64,000 bases of DNA from Taibaiella sp041660405 (GCA_041660405.1 JBAZWL010000002.1:196000-259999), one strand, 5' to 3'. Positions 42,340 through 51,183 are shown, numbered from the stretch's first letter. Notes: generated by a model from the letters alone, not told the origin. Program-made: numbers and translations.

Positions 42340-43449
42340 TTATACTAGCCGATAACGCTTTCCTGGCAAGGCTTTTACAACACCAGCCAATTCAAGCATC
42401 AATAATAAAGAAGATAATATTGAAGTATTTACACCGGCTTTAAGAAACACTTCGTCTATATGCATACCTTCTGATCCTTCCAGGATGTTTGTTATTTTTA
42501 TTTCATCATCAGTTAGATGGTTAAACAATTTGGGTTGAATAGTTTTCTGTTTTTCATTTGTTTCCCAGCTCATCATTTCTATTAAATCGTTTGCTCCGGT
42601 AATCATTTGAGCCATATGAGTACGGATCAGGTAATTACAGCCTTCTGATTTTTTATCTATTGTCCTACCCGGGAATGCAGCCACTTCCCGATTGTAACCT
42701 GCCGCCAGTTTGGCTGTGATCATAGCGCCACCTTTGGTCTCTGTTTCTATTACTACGGTAACGTCGCACATACCAGCCACTATGCGATTGCGCATAGGGA
42801 AGTTAAACCTATCGGGGCTGGTACCGGATATGTACTCTGTCAATAATCCGCCATGCTTCACCATCTCTTTAGTAATATGTTTATGTTGCGATGGATAAAT
42901 AGTGTCCAACCCATGCGCCATTACCCCTATAGTAGGCATACCCAGCTGTACTGCTTTTCGATGTGCAATTACGTCTATCCCAAAAGCCAGGCCGCTTACT
43001 ATGATCACATCTAACGACTGCAGCCCTTCCACAAGTTCCTCCGTTATCCGCATGCCATACTCGGTATTCTTCCTGGTACCAATTATGGCTACTGTCTTTT
43101 TGCTATTCATATCTGCATCGCCTTTGTAATACAACATCAGCGGAGCGTCTGCACAGGTTTTTAAAGCTCTTGGGTAATCCTTATCTGCAATAAATAAAGG
43201 AGCAATATTATGTTTTTCCATGAACACTATTTCCTGGTTGATCTTTGCTTCATCTATTTCATGACGTAGCAGATCTGCTTTCTTTTGACCAAAGCCTTCA
43301 ATTGCCATTAACTGCTTAAGTGACGCATGAAATATTGCGCTGGCCGACCCAAAATGCTGTAATAATTGACGCCCGATTTTATCACCTATCAGCTCAGTCT
43401 GCGTTAACGCTATCCTGTAAAAGAGCTCTTCTTTTTTTTCCATTACCAT
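42340..43449 (-). CDS. dprA: DNA-processing protein DprA
   Basis: A 369-residue protein: an N-terminal SAM/HhH-like part (FYRIALTQTELIGDKIGRQLL), the Rossmann-like DprA/Smf domain (AIIGTRKNTEYGMRITEE, VSGLAFGIDVIAHRKA, NFPMRNRIVAGM, GGAMITAKLAAGYNRE) and a C-terminal winged-helix-like piece (LEGSEGMHIDEVFLKAGVNT). It loads RecA on incoming single-stranded DNA in transformation. Starts at 43449 or, equally likely, 43443. It is followed by radC and faces cinA. Confidence 0.95.
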   Translation of the reverse strand: MVMEKKEELFYRIALTQTELIGDKIGRQLLQHFGSASAIFHASLKQLMAIEGFGQKKADLLRHEIDEAKINQEIVFMEKHNIAPLFIADKDYPRALKTCADAPLMLYYKGDADMNSKKTVAIIGTRKNTEYGMRITEELVEGLQSLDVIIVSGLAFGIDVIAHRKAVQLGMPTIGVMAHGLDTIYPSQHKHITKEMVKHGGLLTEYISGTSPDRFNFPMRNRIVAGMCDVTVVIETETKGGAMITAKLAAGYNREVAAFPGRTIDKKSEGCNYLIRTHMAQMITGANDLIEMMSWETNEKQKTIQPKLFNHLTDDEIKITNILEGSEGMHIDEVFLKAGVNTSILSSLLLMLELAGVVKALPGKRYRLV

Positions 43450-43556
43450 GGGATAAAGCTAATGAATTCATAAAATAAAATTCAAAAACATAATTAATAC
43501 TCGAACAATAGGTCTATCACCCTCAAATTCACCCTATATTTTATAATTATCCTGGT

Positions 43557-43564
43557 TATTTTTG
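43557..43564 (+). promoter_or_regulatory. -7 box TATTTTTG for the S9 peptidase
   Basis: TATTTTTG ends 4 bases before the ATG at 43569, which suggests a leaderless transcript. Confidence 0.6.
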
Positions 43565-43568
43565 ACGC

Positions 43569-45728
43569 ATGAACAAACGCTTATTCTTGCTGCTATTGAG
43601 TGCAGCCGGCTTTACTGCTTCTGCCCAACAAAAACAATTTACCATGACAGAGGCCACTCTGGGTATAAAATCTACACTGGCTCCTCAAAATTTAAAGCAA
43701 CTCAATTGGATCCCTGAGCAAAATGCTTATGTATCTCTTGTGGGCAATGCTAAAAGTGAAGCTTTGTTGCGTACTACTGTACCGCAAATGAAGAGTGATA
43801 CTTTAATACGCCTTAGTGAAATCAATGAACAGCTTTTTGCTAAAGAGGAATTAAAAGCTTTGCCTGAAATAAAGTGGATCAGCAAAAATCAATTCTACTT
43901 CAGTTCAAAAGAGAGTTACTTTTTTGCTGAGCTAAAAAACAGCACATGGCAATACAGCAAATGGCTCACCCTGCCTGAAAACGCCGAGAACATTAAGGTT
44001 GATAATAAAAGCAGGCAAATCGCTTATACTATAGACAACAATCTTTTTCTTAAAGATGTTTATGGTAAGAGCCATCAAGTAACGAACGATGTTGACAAAA
44101 ATATTATCAACGGCGGCTCAACTGTGCACCGTAACGAGTTTGGCATAGAAGGTGGTACTTTCTTTTCTCCCAAAGGCAACTTCCTGGCCTTTTACCGTAT
44201 GGATCAGCGTATGGTTAATGATTATCCTATTATTGATTGGAGTGGCGTTCCAGCCAAAAATAAGGACATCAAATATCCTATGGCTGGCGGCACTTCTCAT
44301 CAGGTTACCGTAGGCGTTTTCAATCCTATTACAGGCCAAACCGTTTATATTAAAACCGGTGAACCTAAAGATCAATATCTTACTTGCGTTACCTGGAGCC
44401 CCGATGAAGAATACATCTACATTGCTTTACTTAACCGTGCTCAAAATCACCTCTGGTTGAATCAATACAACGCACAGACAGGTGCTTTTGTAAAAACATT
44501 ATTTGAAGAAACGAATCCAAAATATGTAGAGCCACAACATGAACTTACCTTTTTGCCTGGAAGTAATACCGAATTTATATGGTGGAGCCAGCGCGATGGT
44601 TACATGCATCTTTACCGGTACAATACACAAGGGAAATTACTTAACCAGGTAACTAAAGGCGATTGGTTGGTAAATGATATTGCAGGTGTAAACGCCGATG
44701 AAAAAGAGTTGATCATTACCGCCACAAAAGAGTCGGCTATGGAAAAACATATCTACGCTGTAAACTGGCAGAATGGAAAGACAAACAGGCTGGATGATGC
44801 GCCTGGCGTACATGTTGTGGATGTAAATACCAATGGCAGCTACATTGTGGATCGCTACCAGAACAAAGATGTACCACGCATAGCAGTAGTAAAAGCAACA
44901 AATAAAAACTGGAGTAAAAATATACTTACGGCTACAGATCCATTGTCTGCGTACGAAAGACCGAAGATTAAAAACATAACGCTGAAAGCTGATGATGGTA
45001 CACCATTGTATGGCAAACTTATTTATCCTACAGGTTTCGATCCGGCAAAGAAATATCCGGTAATTGTTTACCTGTATAATGGCCCTCATGTGCAGTTGGT
45101 TACTAATACTTTCCCTGCAAGTGGGAACTTATGGTACGAATACATGGCGCAGCACGGTTATCTTATATTTACTATGGATGGCCGCGGTAGTGGCAATCGT
45201 GGCCTTAAGTTTGAGCAGGCAGTCTTCCGCCAATTGGGGACTGTGGAAATGAACGATCAGCTTAAAGGTGTTGATTATCTTAAATCGTTATCGTTTGTAG
45301 ATGCCGACCGTATGGGTGTGCATGGCTGGAGCTTTGGTGGTTTTATGACTACCTCGCTTATGTTGCGCCATCCAGGTATATTTAAATGTGCGGTAGCTGG
45401 TGGACCGGTTATAGATTGGAGCATGTATGAGATCATGTACACCGAGCGCTACATGGATACACCACAGGAAAATCCTAAAGGCTATGCAGATAATAACCTG
45501 CTTACCAAAACTAAAAACCTCAATGGCAAATTGCTAATGATACACGGCGCACAGGACAATGTAGTGGTTTGGCAACATTCCATCAATTTCATAAAAAGCT
45601 GTGTGGATAACGGTGTTCAGTTGGATTACTTTGTATATCCGGGTCACGAGCATAATGTTTTGGGTAAAGACCGTGTACATCTGATGCAAAAGATCACTGA
45701 TTATTTTGATGATTTTTTAAAGAAATAA
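43569..45728 (+). CDS. Prolyl oligopeptidase family (S9B) dipeptidyl peptidase
   Basis: A 719-residue protein with a signal peptide (ending near TASA, residue 19). An N-terminal beta-propeller (about 60-470) precedes an alpha/beta hydrolase domain. The catalytic Ser588 is in GWSFGG, Asp663 in HGAQDNVV and His693 or His695 in YPGHEHNV. Blocks such as NGPHVQLVTNTF and GSGNRGLKFEQAVFRQLG match the dipeptidyl peptidase IV / prolyl tripeptidyl peptidase group, which removes short Pro-containing peptides. It lies in the periplasm or outer surface. Length is normal for the family. Confidence 0.93.
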   Translation: MNKRLFLLLLSAAGFTASAQQKQFTMTEATLGIKSTLAPQNLKQLNWIPEQNAYVSLVGNAKSEALLRTTVPQMKSDTLIRLSEINEQLFAKEELKALPEIKWISKNQFYFSSKESYFFAELKNSTWQYSKWLTLPENAENIKVDNKSRQIAYTIDNNLFLKDVYGKSHQVTNDVDKNIINGGSTVHRNEFGIEGGTFFSPKGNFLAFYRMDQRMVNDYPIIDWSGVPAKNKDIKYPMAGGTSHQVTVGVFNPITGQTVYIKTGEPKDQYLTCVTWSPDEEYIYIALLNRAQNHLWLNQYNAQTGAFVKTLFEETNPKYVEPQHELTFLPGSNTEFIWWSQRDGYMHLYRYNTQGKLLNQVTKGDWLVNDIAGVNADEKELIITATKESAMEKHIYAVNWQNGKTNRLDDAPGVHVVDVNTNGSYIVDRYQNKDVPRIAVVKATNKNWSKNILTATDPLSAYERPKIKNITLKADDGTPLYGKLIYPTGFDPAKKYPVIVYLYNGPHVQLVTNTFPASGNLWYEYMAQHGYLIFTMDGRGSGNRGLKFEQAVFRQLGTVEMNDQLKGVDYLKSLSFVDADRMGVHGWSFGGFMTTSLMLRHPGIFKCAVAGGPVIDWSMYEIMYTERYMDTPQENPKGYADNNLLTKTKNLNGKLLMIHGAQDNVVVWQHSINFIKSCVDNGVQLDYFVYPGHEHNVLGKDRVHLMQKITDYFDDFLKK

Positions 45729-45737
45729 ATAAGAAAA

Positions 45738-45791
45738 GAAGGCACGGACGTTGGTAAGAATTTTTAAGTTTTTGTGTAAAAACGTGCCTTC
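45738..45791 (+). terminator. Possible large-loop hairpin after the S9 peptidase gene
   Basis: GAAGGCACG at 45738 and its complement at 45783 can pair around a 36-base loop with a smaller stem (GTTTTT/AAAAAC) inside. This could terminate transcription but has no clear T-run. Confidence 0.35.
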
Positions 45792-45823
45792 CTATCTTAA
45801 CGCTAACTCATCCTAAATCAAAC

Positions 45824-45858
45824 CTACGAGCTCCTATTTGAAACATAGGAGCTCGTAG
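45824..45858. repeat. Inverted repeat built from the array unit
   Basis: Two perfect 14-base arms (CTACGAGCTCCTAT and complement) surround a 7-base spacer. Each arm contains the palindrome GAGCTC and is a copy of the unit found tandemly at 46037-46183, in opposite orientations. More degenerate copies occur at about 45887 and 45910-45937. Confidence 0.75.
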
Positions 45859-46036
45859 CATTTTGGTAGGTAGTACCTTTCATTTTCATAGTTCATACCT
45901 ACAGTTTCGCTATGAGCTCCTATCCATGGCGTAGGTATATCTTTAGTTTTCAGCAGCAGCTCTTACTGTTTACCTAGGTGGTCGTACCATTTAGCGAGGT
46001 CATCGTAGCATTGGATATAGGAGCACCTTGATTGAG

Positions 46037-46183
46037 AATACGAGTTCATACCAAAAACATAGGAGTTCATACCAAAAACATAGGAACTCGTACCAAAAAC
46101 ATAGGAACTCGTACTAAAAACATAGGAGCTCGTACCAAAAACATAGGAGTTCCTACCAAAATCATAGGAGCTCGTACCAAATA
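46037..46183. repeat. Seven-unit 21-bp tandem array in an intergenic region
   Basis: Units starting at 46037, 46058, 46079, 46100, 46121, 46142 and 46163 share CATAGGA-nYTC-rTACCAAAAA with small changes; the first unit is the most diverged. Degenerate units seem to extend upstream to about 45980 at roughly the same 21-base spacing. Because 21 is divisible by three, the minus strand stays open as a heptapeptide repeat, but this frame starts with TTG and looks non-coding. The gene-free stretch 45729-46354 contains this array, the inverted repeat before it, and an AT-rich segment with the ALDH promoter. Confidence 0.85.
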
Positions 46184-46316
46184 GCAACGACAAAGGGCTG
46201 TTTGCGACATTTTTATTTATAGATATTAATATTTAATTTATATTTATATTAACATTGCTGGTTTATCTGACAATATACCCGTAACTGCAAAAAGTATTAA
46301 ATCCTGCCTTTATCCT

Positions 46317-46324
46317 TACCTTTG
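46317..46324 (+). promoter_or_regulatory. -7 box TACCTTTG for the aldehyde dehydrogenase
   Basis: A full match to TAnnTTTG, 30 bases before the ATG at 46355. It overlaps a TTG at 46322, which rules that codon out as start. Confidence 0.58.
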
Positions 46325-46354
46325 CGCGCAAATACGAAAAAACTAACCTTCTAT

Positions 46355-47884
46355 ATGAATACTAAAAAGATTCTGTCTGATTTAGGAATTGATAAAATGA
46401 ACGCCGGTACCTCTACGGGTGTAAAATGGTCGAAAGGTGGCGGTAGCCAGCTGGATTCTTATTCACCTGTTGATGGCAAACTCATTGCCTCTACTGACGA
46501 TACCAACGAGAAGAACTATAATAAAGTAATGGAAAAAGCAGAAGCGGCTTATAAAGAGTGGAAAAACTGGCCTGCGCCAAAGCGTGGTGAAATTGTACGT
46601 CAGATAGGTGATGAGCTTCGTAAAAACAAAAATTCCCTGGGTGCACTCGTTTCTTACGAAATGGGTAAAAGCCTGCAGGAAGGTCTTGGTGAAGTACAGG
46701 AAATGATTGATATATGCGATTTTGCTGTAGGCCTTTCCCGTCAGTTGTATGGCCTTACCATGCATAGTGAGCGTCCGCAACACCGCATGTATGAGCAATG
46801 GCATCCATTGGGCGTTGTAGGTATCATTAGTGCATTCAACTTCCCGGTAGCAGTATGGGCCTGGAACGCAGCACTAGCCTGGATATGCGGTAATGTATGC
46901 GTATGGAAGCCAAGTGCTAAAACACCACTTTGTGGTATTGCCTGCCAGAAAATAGTTGCAGATGTACTGAAGAAAAACAATGTACCAGAAGGCGTAAGCT
47001 GCCTTGTTTCCGGCGAAACCAGCGGCCCGTTAATGAGCGATGATAAACGTGTTGCATTAGTATCCTTTACCGGTTCTACAAGAGTTGGCCGTATAGTAGG
47101 CCAGGCAATTGCAGGCCGTTTTGGTAAATCTATATTGGAACTGGGTGGTAATAATGCCATCATCGTTTCCGAACATTCTGATCTGAATATGGTATTGATC
47201 GGTACGGTATTCGGTGCTGTGGGTACAGCTGGTCAGCGTTGCACCACAACTCGTCGTCTTATAGTCCACGAAAGTGTTTACGATAAAACCATTACTACTT
47301 TAAAGAAAGCATACGGTCAATTGAAAATTGGCAATCCATTGGATGCTGCTAATCACGTTGGTCCATTGATCGATAAAAAAGCGGTTGAAGATTATCTTGC
47401 TGCTATTGAAAAGGCTAAACAAGAAGGTGGCAAAGTAATTGTAAACGGTGGTGTATTGACCGGCAAAGGCTATGAAAGCGGTTGTTATGTGAAGCCTTGT
47501 ATTATAGAAGCTAAAAACGAGTTTGAAATTGTACAACACGAAACATTTGCCCCTATCCTTTATGTGATGAAATATAAAGACATCAGGGAAGCCATAGATA
47601 TGCAGAACGGTGTACCTCAAGGTTTGTCTTCTTCTATCTTTACCAACAACCTGCGTGAAGCTGAATTATTCCTTTCTGCACAGGGCAGCGATTGTGGTAT
47701 TGCCAACGTAAACATCGGAACTTCCGGTGCAGAGATTGGTGGTGCTTTTGGCGGAGAAAAAGAAACAGGCGGTGGCCGCGAAAGTGGTTCAGATGCATGG
47801 AGAGCTTATATGCGCCGTCAGACCAATACGATCAATTATGGTTCCCAGTTGCCATTGGCACAGGGTATTAAGTTTGATGTGTAA
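46355..47884 (+). CDS. ALDH7-type aldehyde dehydrogenase (aminoadipate-semialdehyde type)
   Basis: A 509-residue NAD(P)-dependent aldehyde dehydrogenase of the ALDH7 clade, whose members oxidise alpha-aminoadipate semialdehyde in lysine breakdown. The active-site Glu is in LELGGNNAI and the catalytic Cys in GTAGQRCTTTRR. The clade-specific C-terminus reads GGAFGGEKETGGGRESGSD and YMRRQTNTINYG. The ATG at 46355 fits the promoter. Lysine-pathway partners are not nearby, so the substrate is inferred from the clade. A terminator follows. Confidence 0.92.
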   Translation: MNTKKILSDLGIDKMNAGTSTGVKWSKGGGSQLDSYSPVDGKLIASTDDTNEKNYNKVMEKAEAAYKEWKNWPAPKRGEIVRQIGDELRKNKNSLGALVSYEMGKSLQEGLGEVQEMIDICDFAVGLSRQLYGLTMHSERPQHRMYEQWHPLGVVGIISAFNFPVAVWAWNAALAWICGNVCVWKPSAKTPLCGIACQKIVADVLKKNNVPEGVSCLVSGETSGPLMSDDKRVALVSFTGSTRVGRIVGQAIAGRFGKSILELGGNNAIIVSEHSDLNMVLIGTVFGAVGTAGQRCTTTRRLIVHESVYDKTITTLKKAYGQLKIGNPLDAANHVGPLIDKKAVEDYLAAIEKAKQEGGKVIVNGGVLTGKGYESGCYVKPCIIEAKNEFEIVQHETFAPILYVMKYKDIREAIDMQNGVPQGLSSSIFTNNLREAELFLSAQGSDCGIANVNIGTSGAEIGGAFGGEKETGGGRESGSDAWRAYMRRQTNTINYGSQLPLAQGIKFDV

Positions 47885-47894
47885 TTTTTGTTTT

Positions 47895-47945
47895 AGTATC
47901 AAGTATCACGATGTAAGACTTGATACCTGATACTTGATACTTTTT
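47895..47945 (+). terminator. Hairpin terminator after the aldehyde dehydrogenase
   Basis: Two 13-base arms (AGTATCAAGTATC and complement) with a 21-base loop are followed by a T-run. The arms are made of AGTATCA/TGATACT repeats. Confidence 0.7.
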
Positions 47946-47949
47946 AAAA

Positions 47950-48273
47950 ATGTCCTATAAACTATTGACTTCGATTATTTTGCTATTAGTTGTTTTTGTG
48001 AGTTGCAAACCTACCAAAGATGACTACAGAAGAGACTTTGTAAAAGGTTGCGTAAACAGCTATGCCAAAGATTCTACTGTAGCCAATACCGAAGGCCGAA
48101 AACTGGTTGAAGTATATTGCAATTGTATAGGAGATCAATTGAATGCACAGATGAATGCAGATCAATGGAGAACATTTAATAAAAGCGGTGATACAACGCT
48201 GTCTGCCTACAAGTCATTTATTGAACCTTGTAAAGAAGATTTTCAAAAAAAATTATCAACGTTAAAACCTTGA
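47950..48273 (+). CDS. Small lipoprotein of unknown function
   Basis: A 107-residue protein with a lipoprotein signal (LLLVVFVSC, Cys at residue 19). The mature part has three more Cys (KGCVNSY, VYCNCIGDQL) and one near the C-terminus (IEPCKED). The CNC pattern recurs in small Bacteroidota lipoproteins I know only as hypothetical. Its start follows directly behind the terminator of the dehydrogenase. No function can be assigned. Confidence 0.72.
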   Translation: MSYKLLTSIILLLVVFVSCKPTKDDYRRDFVKGCVNSYAKDSTVANTEGRKLVEVYCNCIGDQLNAQMNADQWRTFNKSGDTTLSAYKSFIEPCKEDFQKKLSTLKP

Positions 48274-48310
48274 TACGCCCTGTATTGGCGCACCGGTTTT
48301 CGTAACTTCA

Positions 48311-48347
48311 AACCTCGGGACAAGATTCGTTCCGAGGTTTTTTTTAT
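48311..48347 (+). terminator. Intrinsic terminator after the small lipoprotein gene
   Basis: An 8-bp stem (AACCTCGG/CCGAGGTT) with a 13-base loop, then a run of T residues. Confidence 0.8.
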
Positions 48348-48383
48348 TGAAAATAATCTTACAAAAAGAAAGGAGCGTGCAGC

Positions 48384-49457
48384 ATGATCATCCAACACAG
48401 CCATGATGAATTTACTAAAGGAAGAGGCGCCCAGTTTAATCCTAAGAACCGCTTTCTAAAGGGCGAGTATGTACAGGAACATACGGAAGCTATAGATGAA
48501 TGGGAACAGGAAGAACACAAAACCGAATACATACTGGATGAGAGCAAGACCATTGTGAATGAGGTGAAGAGTCCTGATGTAGGGATGACTTATTCCTTAA
48601 ACCCATATCAGGGCTGTGAGCATGGCTGTATATATTGTTATGCCCGCAACTCCCATGAATACTGGGGTTACAGCGCCGGCGTAGATTTTGAAAGTCGTAT
48701 TGTAGTAAAGCATAACGCCCCTGCCCTACTTCGTAAATTTTTCGAAAATAAAAACTGGCACCCCACTCCTATTTCCCTTTCAGGGAATACAGATTGCTAC
48801 CAGCCTATTGAGCGGAAGATGAAACTTACCAGGCAATTGCTCGAAGTATGTCTGGATTTTAGAAATCCTGTAGGTATCATTACCAAAAATGCTTTGATCC
48901 TTCGTGATACGGACATCCTGCAGGAGCTGGCTGCGCGCAACCTGGTCTGTGTTTATACTTCTATTACCTCAACAGATGAAAAGCTCCGCTCCTTCCTGGA
49001 ACCGAGAACAGCAACTTATAAAGGCAGGCTGAATGTATTGACTACGTTGAGTAAAAAAGGCATTCCCGTTGGCATTATGAATGCGCCACTCATTCCCGGC
49101 CTGAACGACTCGCATATGCATGATACGCTGAAAGCCGCTTCGGAAGCGGGTGCTTTATGGGCAGGTTACACCATAGTAAGGCTGAATGGCGCTATTGGCA
49201 GCATTTTCAAAGACTGGCTGTTCAAGACTTTTCCGGACAGGGCCGAAAAAGTATGGCATCAAATAGAGGCTTGTCATGGCGGACAGGTGAATGATAGCCG
49301 CTATGGTACGCGCATGAGGGGAGAAGGACAGTTTGCCGATATTATAAAGCAACAATTCAAACTGTATTGTCGCAAGTTTCATCTGAACGAAACTAAATTT
49401 GAATACGATCTTTCTCAATTCAGAAGAATAAAAGGCGGACAAATGGAATTGTTTTAA
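48384..49457 (+). CDS. PA0069-family radical SAM protein
   Basis: A 357-residue radical S-adenosylmethionine protein with the iron-sulfur motif CEHGCIYCYAR (Cx3CxxC-type, at about residue 76). It has the PISLSGNTDCYQPIERK segment and the IMNAPLIPGLNDSHMHD segment that mark the SplB-related PA0069 family. Reaction unknown; relatives include spore photoproduct lyase, but the substrate differs. No signal peptide, so it acts in the cytoplasm. It is a single gene after a terminator; I see no clear -7 box in the 110 bases before it. Confidence 0.9.
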   Translation: MIIQHSHDEFTKGRGAQFNPKNRFLKGEYVQEHTEAIDEWEQEEHKTEYILDESKTIVNEVKSPDVGMTYSLNPYQGCEHGCIYCYARNSHEYWGYSAGVDFESRIVVKHNAPALLRKFFENKNWHPTPISLSGNTDCYQPIERKMKLTRQLLEVCLDFRNPVGIITKNALILRDTDILQELAARNLVCVYTSITSTDEKLRSFLEPRTATYKGRLNVLTTLSKKGIPVGIMNAPLIPGLNDSHMHDTLKAASEAGALWAGYTIVRLNGAIGSIFKDWLFKTFPDRAEKVWHQIEACHGGQVNDSRYGTRMRGEGQFADIIKQQFKLYCRKFHLNETKFEYDLSQFRRIKGGQMELF

Positions 49458-49491
49458 CCTCCTGTAAACCAGTTACACTTTAATTATTAGT

Positions 49492-49499
49492 TATCTTTG
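49492..49499 (+). promoter_or_regulatory. -7 box TATCTTTG for the lolA-like operon
   Basis: A full match to TAnnTTTG, 16 bases before the ATG at 49516. Confidence 0.6.
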
Positions 49500-49515
49500 C
49501 GCTCAAATTTTTAAT

Positions 49516-50172
49516 ATGTTTTTATCCCGGCCCGTCAGATTATTTTTCATTTTTGCCTTATCAATTTTCACTGCGGTCAAAGCTATAGCCCAGGTACCTA
49601 AAGGCTATACTGCAATAAACAATACCACTTCTTTGCAGACGACTCTGGCTGCTACAGCCAAGAAAACACAAACCATAGCTAGCGATTTTACCCAGGTAAA
49701 GCATATGAAGATGATGAATGACAAGGTGAACTCAAAAGGTAAATTTTACTTTAAGAAAGAAGATAAGATCCGTATTGAATACACAAGTCCTTTCCAATAT
49801 CTGCTGGTGATGAGTGGAGGCCAGATTATGGTAAGAGATGAAAATAAAACCAACAAGATCAATACCCGCAACAGTAAGACCATGCAATCCGTAAACAGGG
49901 TGATGATGGATTGTATGCGCGGCACGGTATTTGGTAACAAAGATTTTAGTGTGAAAGCTTTTGAAACCAAAAACCAGTATCTATTGCAGCTTACACCGGC
50001 CAACAGTAATATGAAAAGTTTATTTGCCAGGATAGATGTACATATCGAAAAAAGTGACAACAGCGTTTCCAAATTGGTGATGAATGAAAACGGAGGCGAC
50101 TATACAGACATGAACTTTACCAATAAAAAGATAAATACAAACCTGGCAGATGCGTTATTTTCTACTCACTAG
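49516..50172 (+). CDS. LolA-like outer-membrane lipoprotein carrier
   Basis: A 218-residue periplasmic protein with a signal peptide (ending near AIAQ, residue 26). The beta-rich mature part has the LolA blocks ASDFTQVKHMKMMNDKVNSKG, GKFYFKKEDKIRIEYTSPF and DNSVSKLVMNENGGDYTDM. LolA proteins shuttle lipidated cargo between the two membranes. Copies associated with aryl-polyene/flexirubin-type clusters are thought to help move the pigment. Here it overlaps the next gene by 23 bases, and a FabZ-like gene follows, so the three form a coupled operon that resembles part of such a cluster. Confidence 0.85.
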   Translation: MFLSRPVRLFFIFALSIFTAVKAIAQVPKGYTAINNTTSLQTTLAATAKKTQTIASDFTQVKHMKMMNDKVNSKGKFYFKKEDKIRIEYTSPFQYLLVMSGGQIMVRDENKTNKINTRNSKTMQSVNRVMMDCMRGTVFGNKDFSVKAFETKNQYLLQLTPANSNMKSLFARIDVHIEKSDNSVSKLVMNENGGDYTDMNFTNKKINTNLADALFSTH

Positions 50173-50812
50173 TATAAGCCTTTTACTTTTTTCCTGCTCG
50201 GATAAAATATACCAGGACAAGAAGGAGATTACCCTATCCCAGTCATTTATTGCTGATGATCTGCGGCCTCATTTTCAAAAAGAATTATATCGTTGCGTAG
50301 TAGACGGAAAATTTGCCCTGAAGAAATTTCATTTAAGTGGTATTCTTTATCTGAAAAATTTTGAGGATAGCACCACCAGGGTTGTGTTTCAGAGCGAAAT
50401 GGGCAGTACCTTCTTTGACTTTGGCTGGGACAAGAAAGATTCATTCCAGGTTTTTTCCATCATAGAACAAATGAATAAGCCTGCATTGATCAAGACCCTG
50501 AAAAAGGATTTTGAACTGCTGCTCGTAAAAAATTTGTCGGACAAGCCATCGGGCATTTATCAGTTTAATAAAAACAATAAAGAATATTATGTCCGCTTTG
50601 AATTGGACAAAGGCTTTGTGTATTACGTGGCAAATGAGGATAGAAAATTAACGGCTATTGAAAATGCGGATGATAAACGAAAAGTAATTGTGATGGATAT
50701 GCACCCTGCTGCACCACCGCAAACCTTAGCAGAAAAAATTACAATACGCCACCTGCGTGCAGGATTTACTATAGACCTTAAGAAAATAAACAACAACGAT
50801 GCTGCTGAATAA
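50150..50812 (+). CDS. Lipoprotein of a LolA/FabZ-like operon
   Basis: A 220-residue protein with a lipoprotein signal (LLFSC, Cys at residue 16). The mature part is beta-rich with long strands (RVVFQSEMGSTFFDFGWDK, YQFNKNNKEYYVRFELDKGF) and ends in RHLRAGFTIDLKKI; it may adopt a LolB-like fold, which I infer from context and strand pattern. It overlaps the LolA-like gene by 23 bases and the FabZ-like gene by 14, so translation of all three is coupled. Confidence 0.75.
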   Translation: MRYFLLTSISLLLFSCSDKIYQDKKEITLSQSFIADDLRPHFQKELYRCVVDGKFALKKFHLSGILYLKNFEDSTTRVVFQSEMGSTFFDFGWDKKDSFQVFSIIEQMNKPALIKTLKKDFELLLVKNLSDKPSGIYQFNKNNKEYYVRFELDKGFVYYVANEDRKLTAIENADDKRKVIVMDMHPAAPPQTLAEKITIRHLRAGFTIDLKKINNNDAAE

Positions 50813-51158
50813 TTTCTACACTATCTCCGAATTAAACCATGAAGAAAACAAACTTCATGCTGTTATTCATATTCACCCCGAACATGAAATTTTCAAAGGC
50901 CACTTCCCCGACCAGCCAGTAGTACCTGGTGTATGTATGGTACAGATCGTAAAGGAATTGTTGGAACAAATGATGCAGAAAAAACTACTGTTCAGTAAAG
51001 GCCACCAAATCAAATTTCTACAATTATTAGTACCAGCCAAAGAAGACGCTATCCAGGTAAATATCTCCTGGAGAGAAGAAGACAACCAATACCCGGTTCA
51101 GGCCGACTTCAAAAAAAACAACGAAGCGATTTTTAAGCTAAGCGGAATATTCAAATAA
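50799..51158 (+). CDS. FabZ-like hotdog-fold 3-hydroxyacyl-ACP dehydratase
   Basis: A 119-residue hotdog-fold protein. HEIFKGHFPDQPVVPGVCMVQ contains the FabZ signature GHFPxxPVxPG with the active-site His. FabZ enzymes are about 145 residues; this one is shorter at the C-terminus and belongs to the small dehydratase group found in aryl-polyene/flexirubin-type clusters. It probably dehydrates a carrier-bound polyene intermediate. The stop is followed by two palindromic repeats. Confidence 0.84.
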   Translation: MLLNNFYTISELNHEENKLHAVIHIHPEHEIFKGHFPDQPVVPGVCMVQIVKELLEQMMQKKLLFSKGHQIKFLQLLVPAKEDAIQVNISWREEDNQYPVQADFKKNNEAIFKLSGIFK

Positions 51159-51183
51159 ATTTCCCCTACAAAAAACGCACGTA

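Noticed and set aside
46037..46183. CRISPR array
   Set aside because: Repeats are 21 bp and directly adjacent, with no spacers, and no cas genes are present.
45963..46193. 76-codon open frame on the minus strand reading a Tyr-Val-Phe-Gly heptapeptide repeat
   Set aside because: It arises from the 21-bp tandem array, starts at a TTG, and has no ribosome site, signal or conserved ending. I treat it as a repeat, not a gene.
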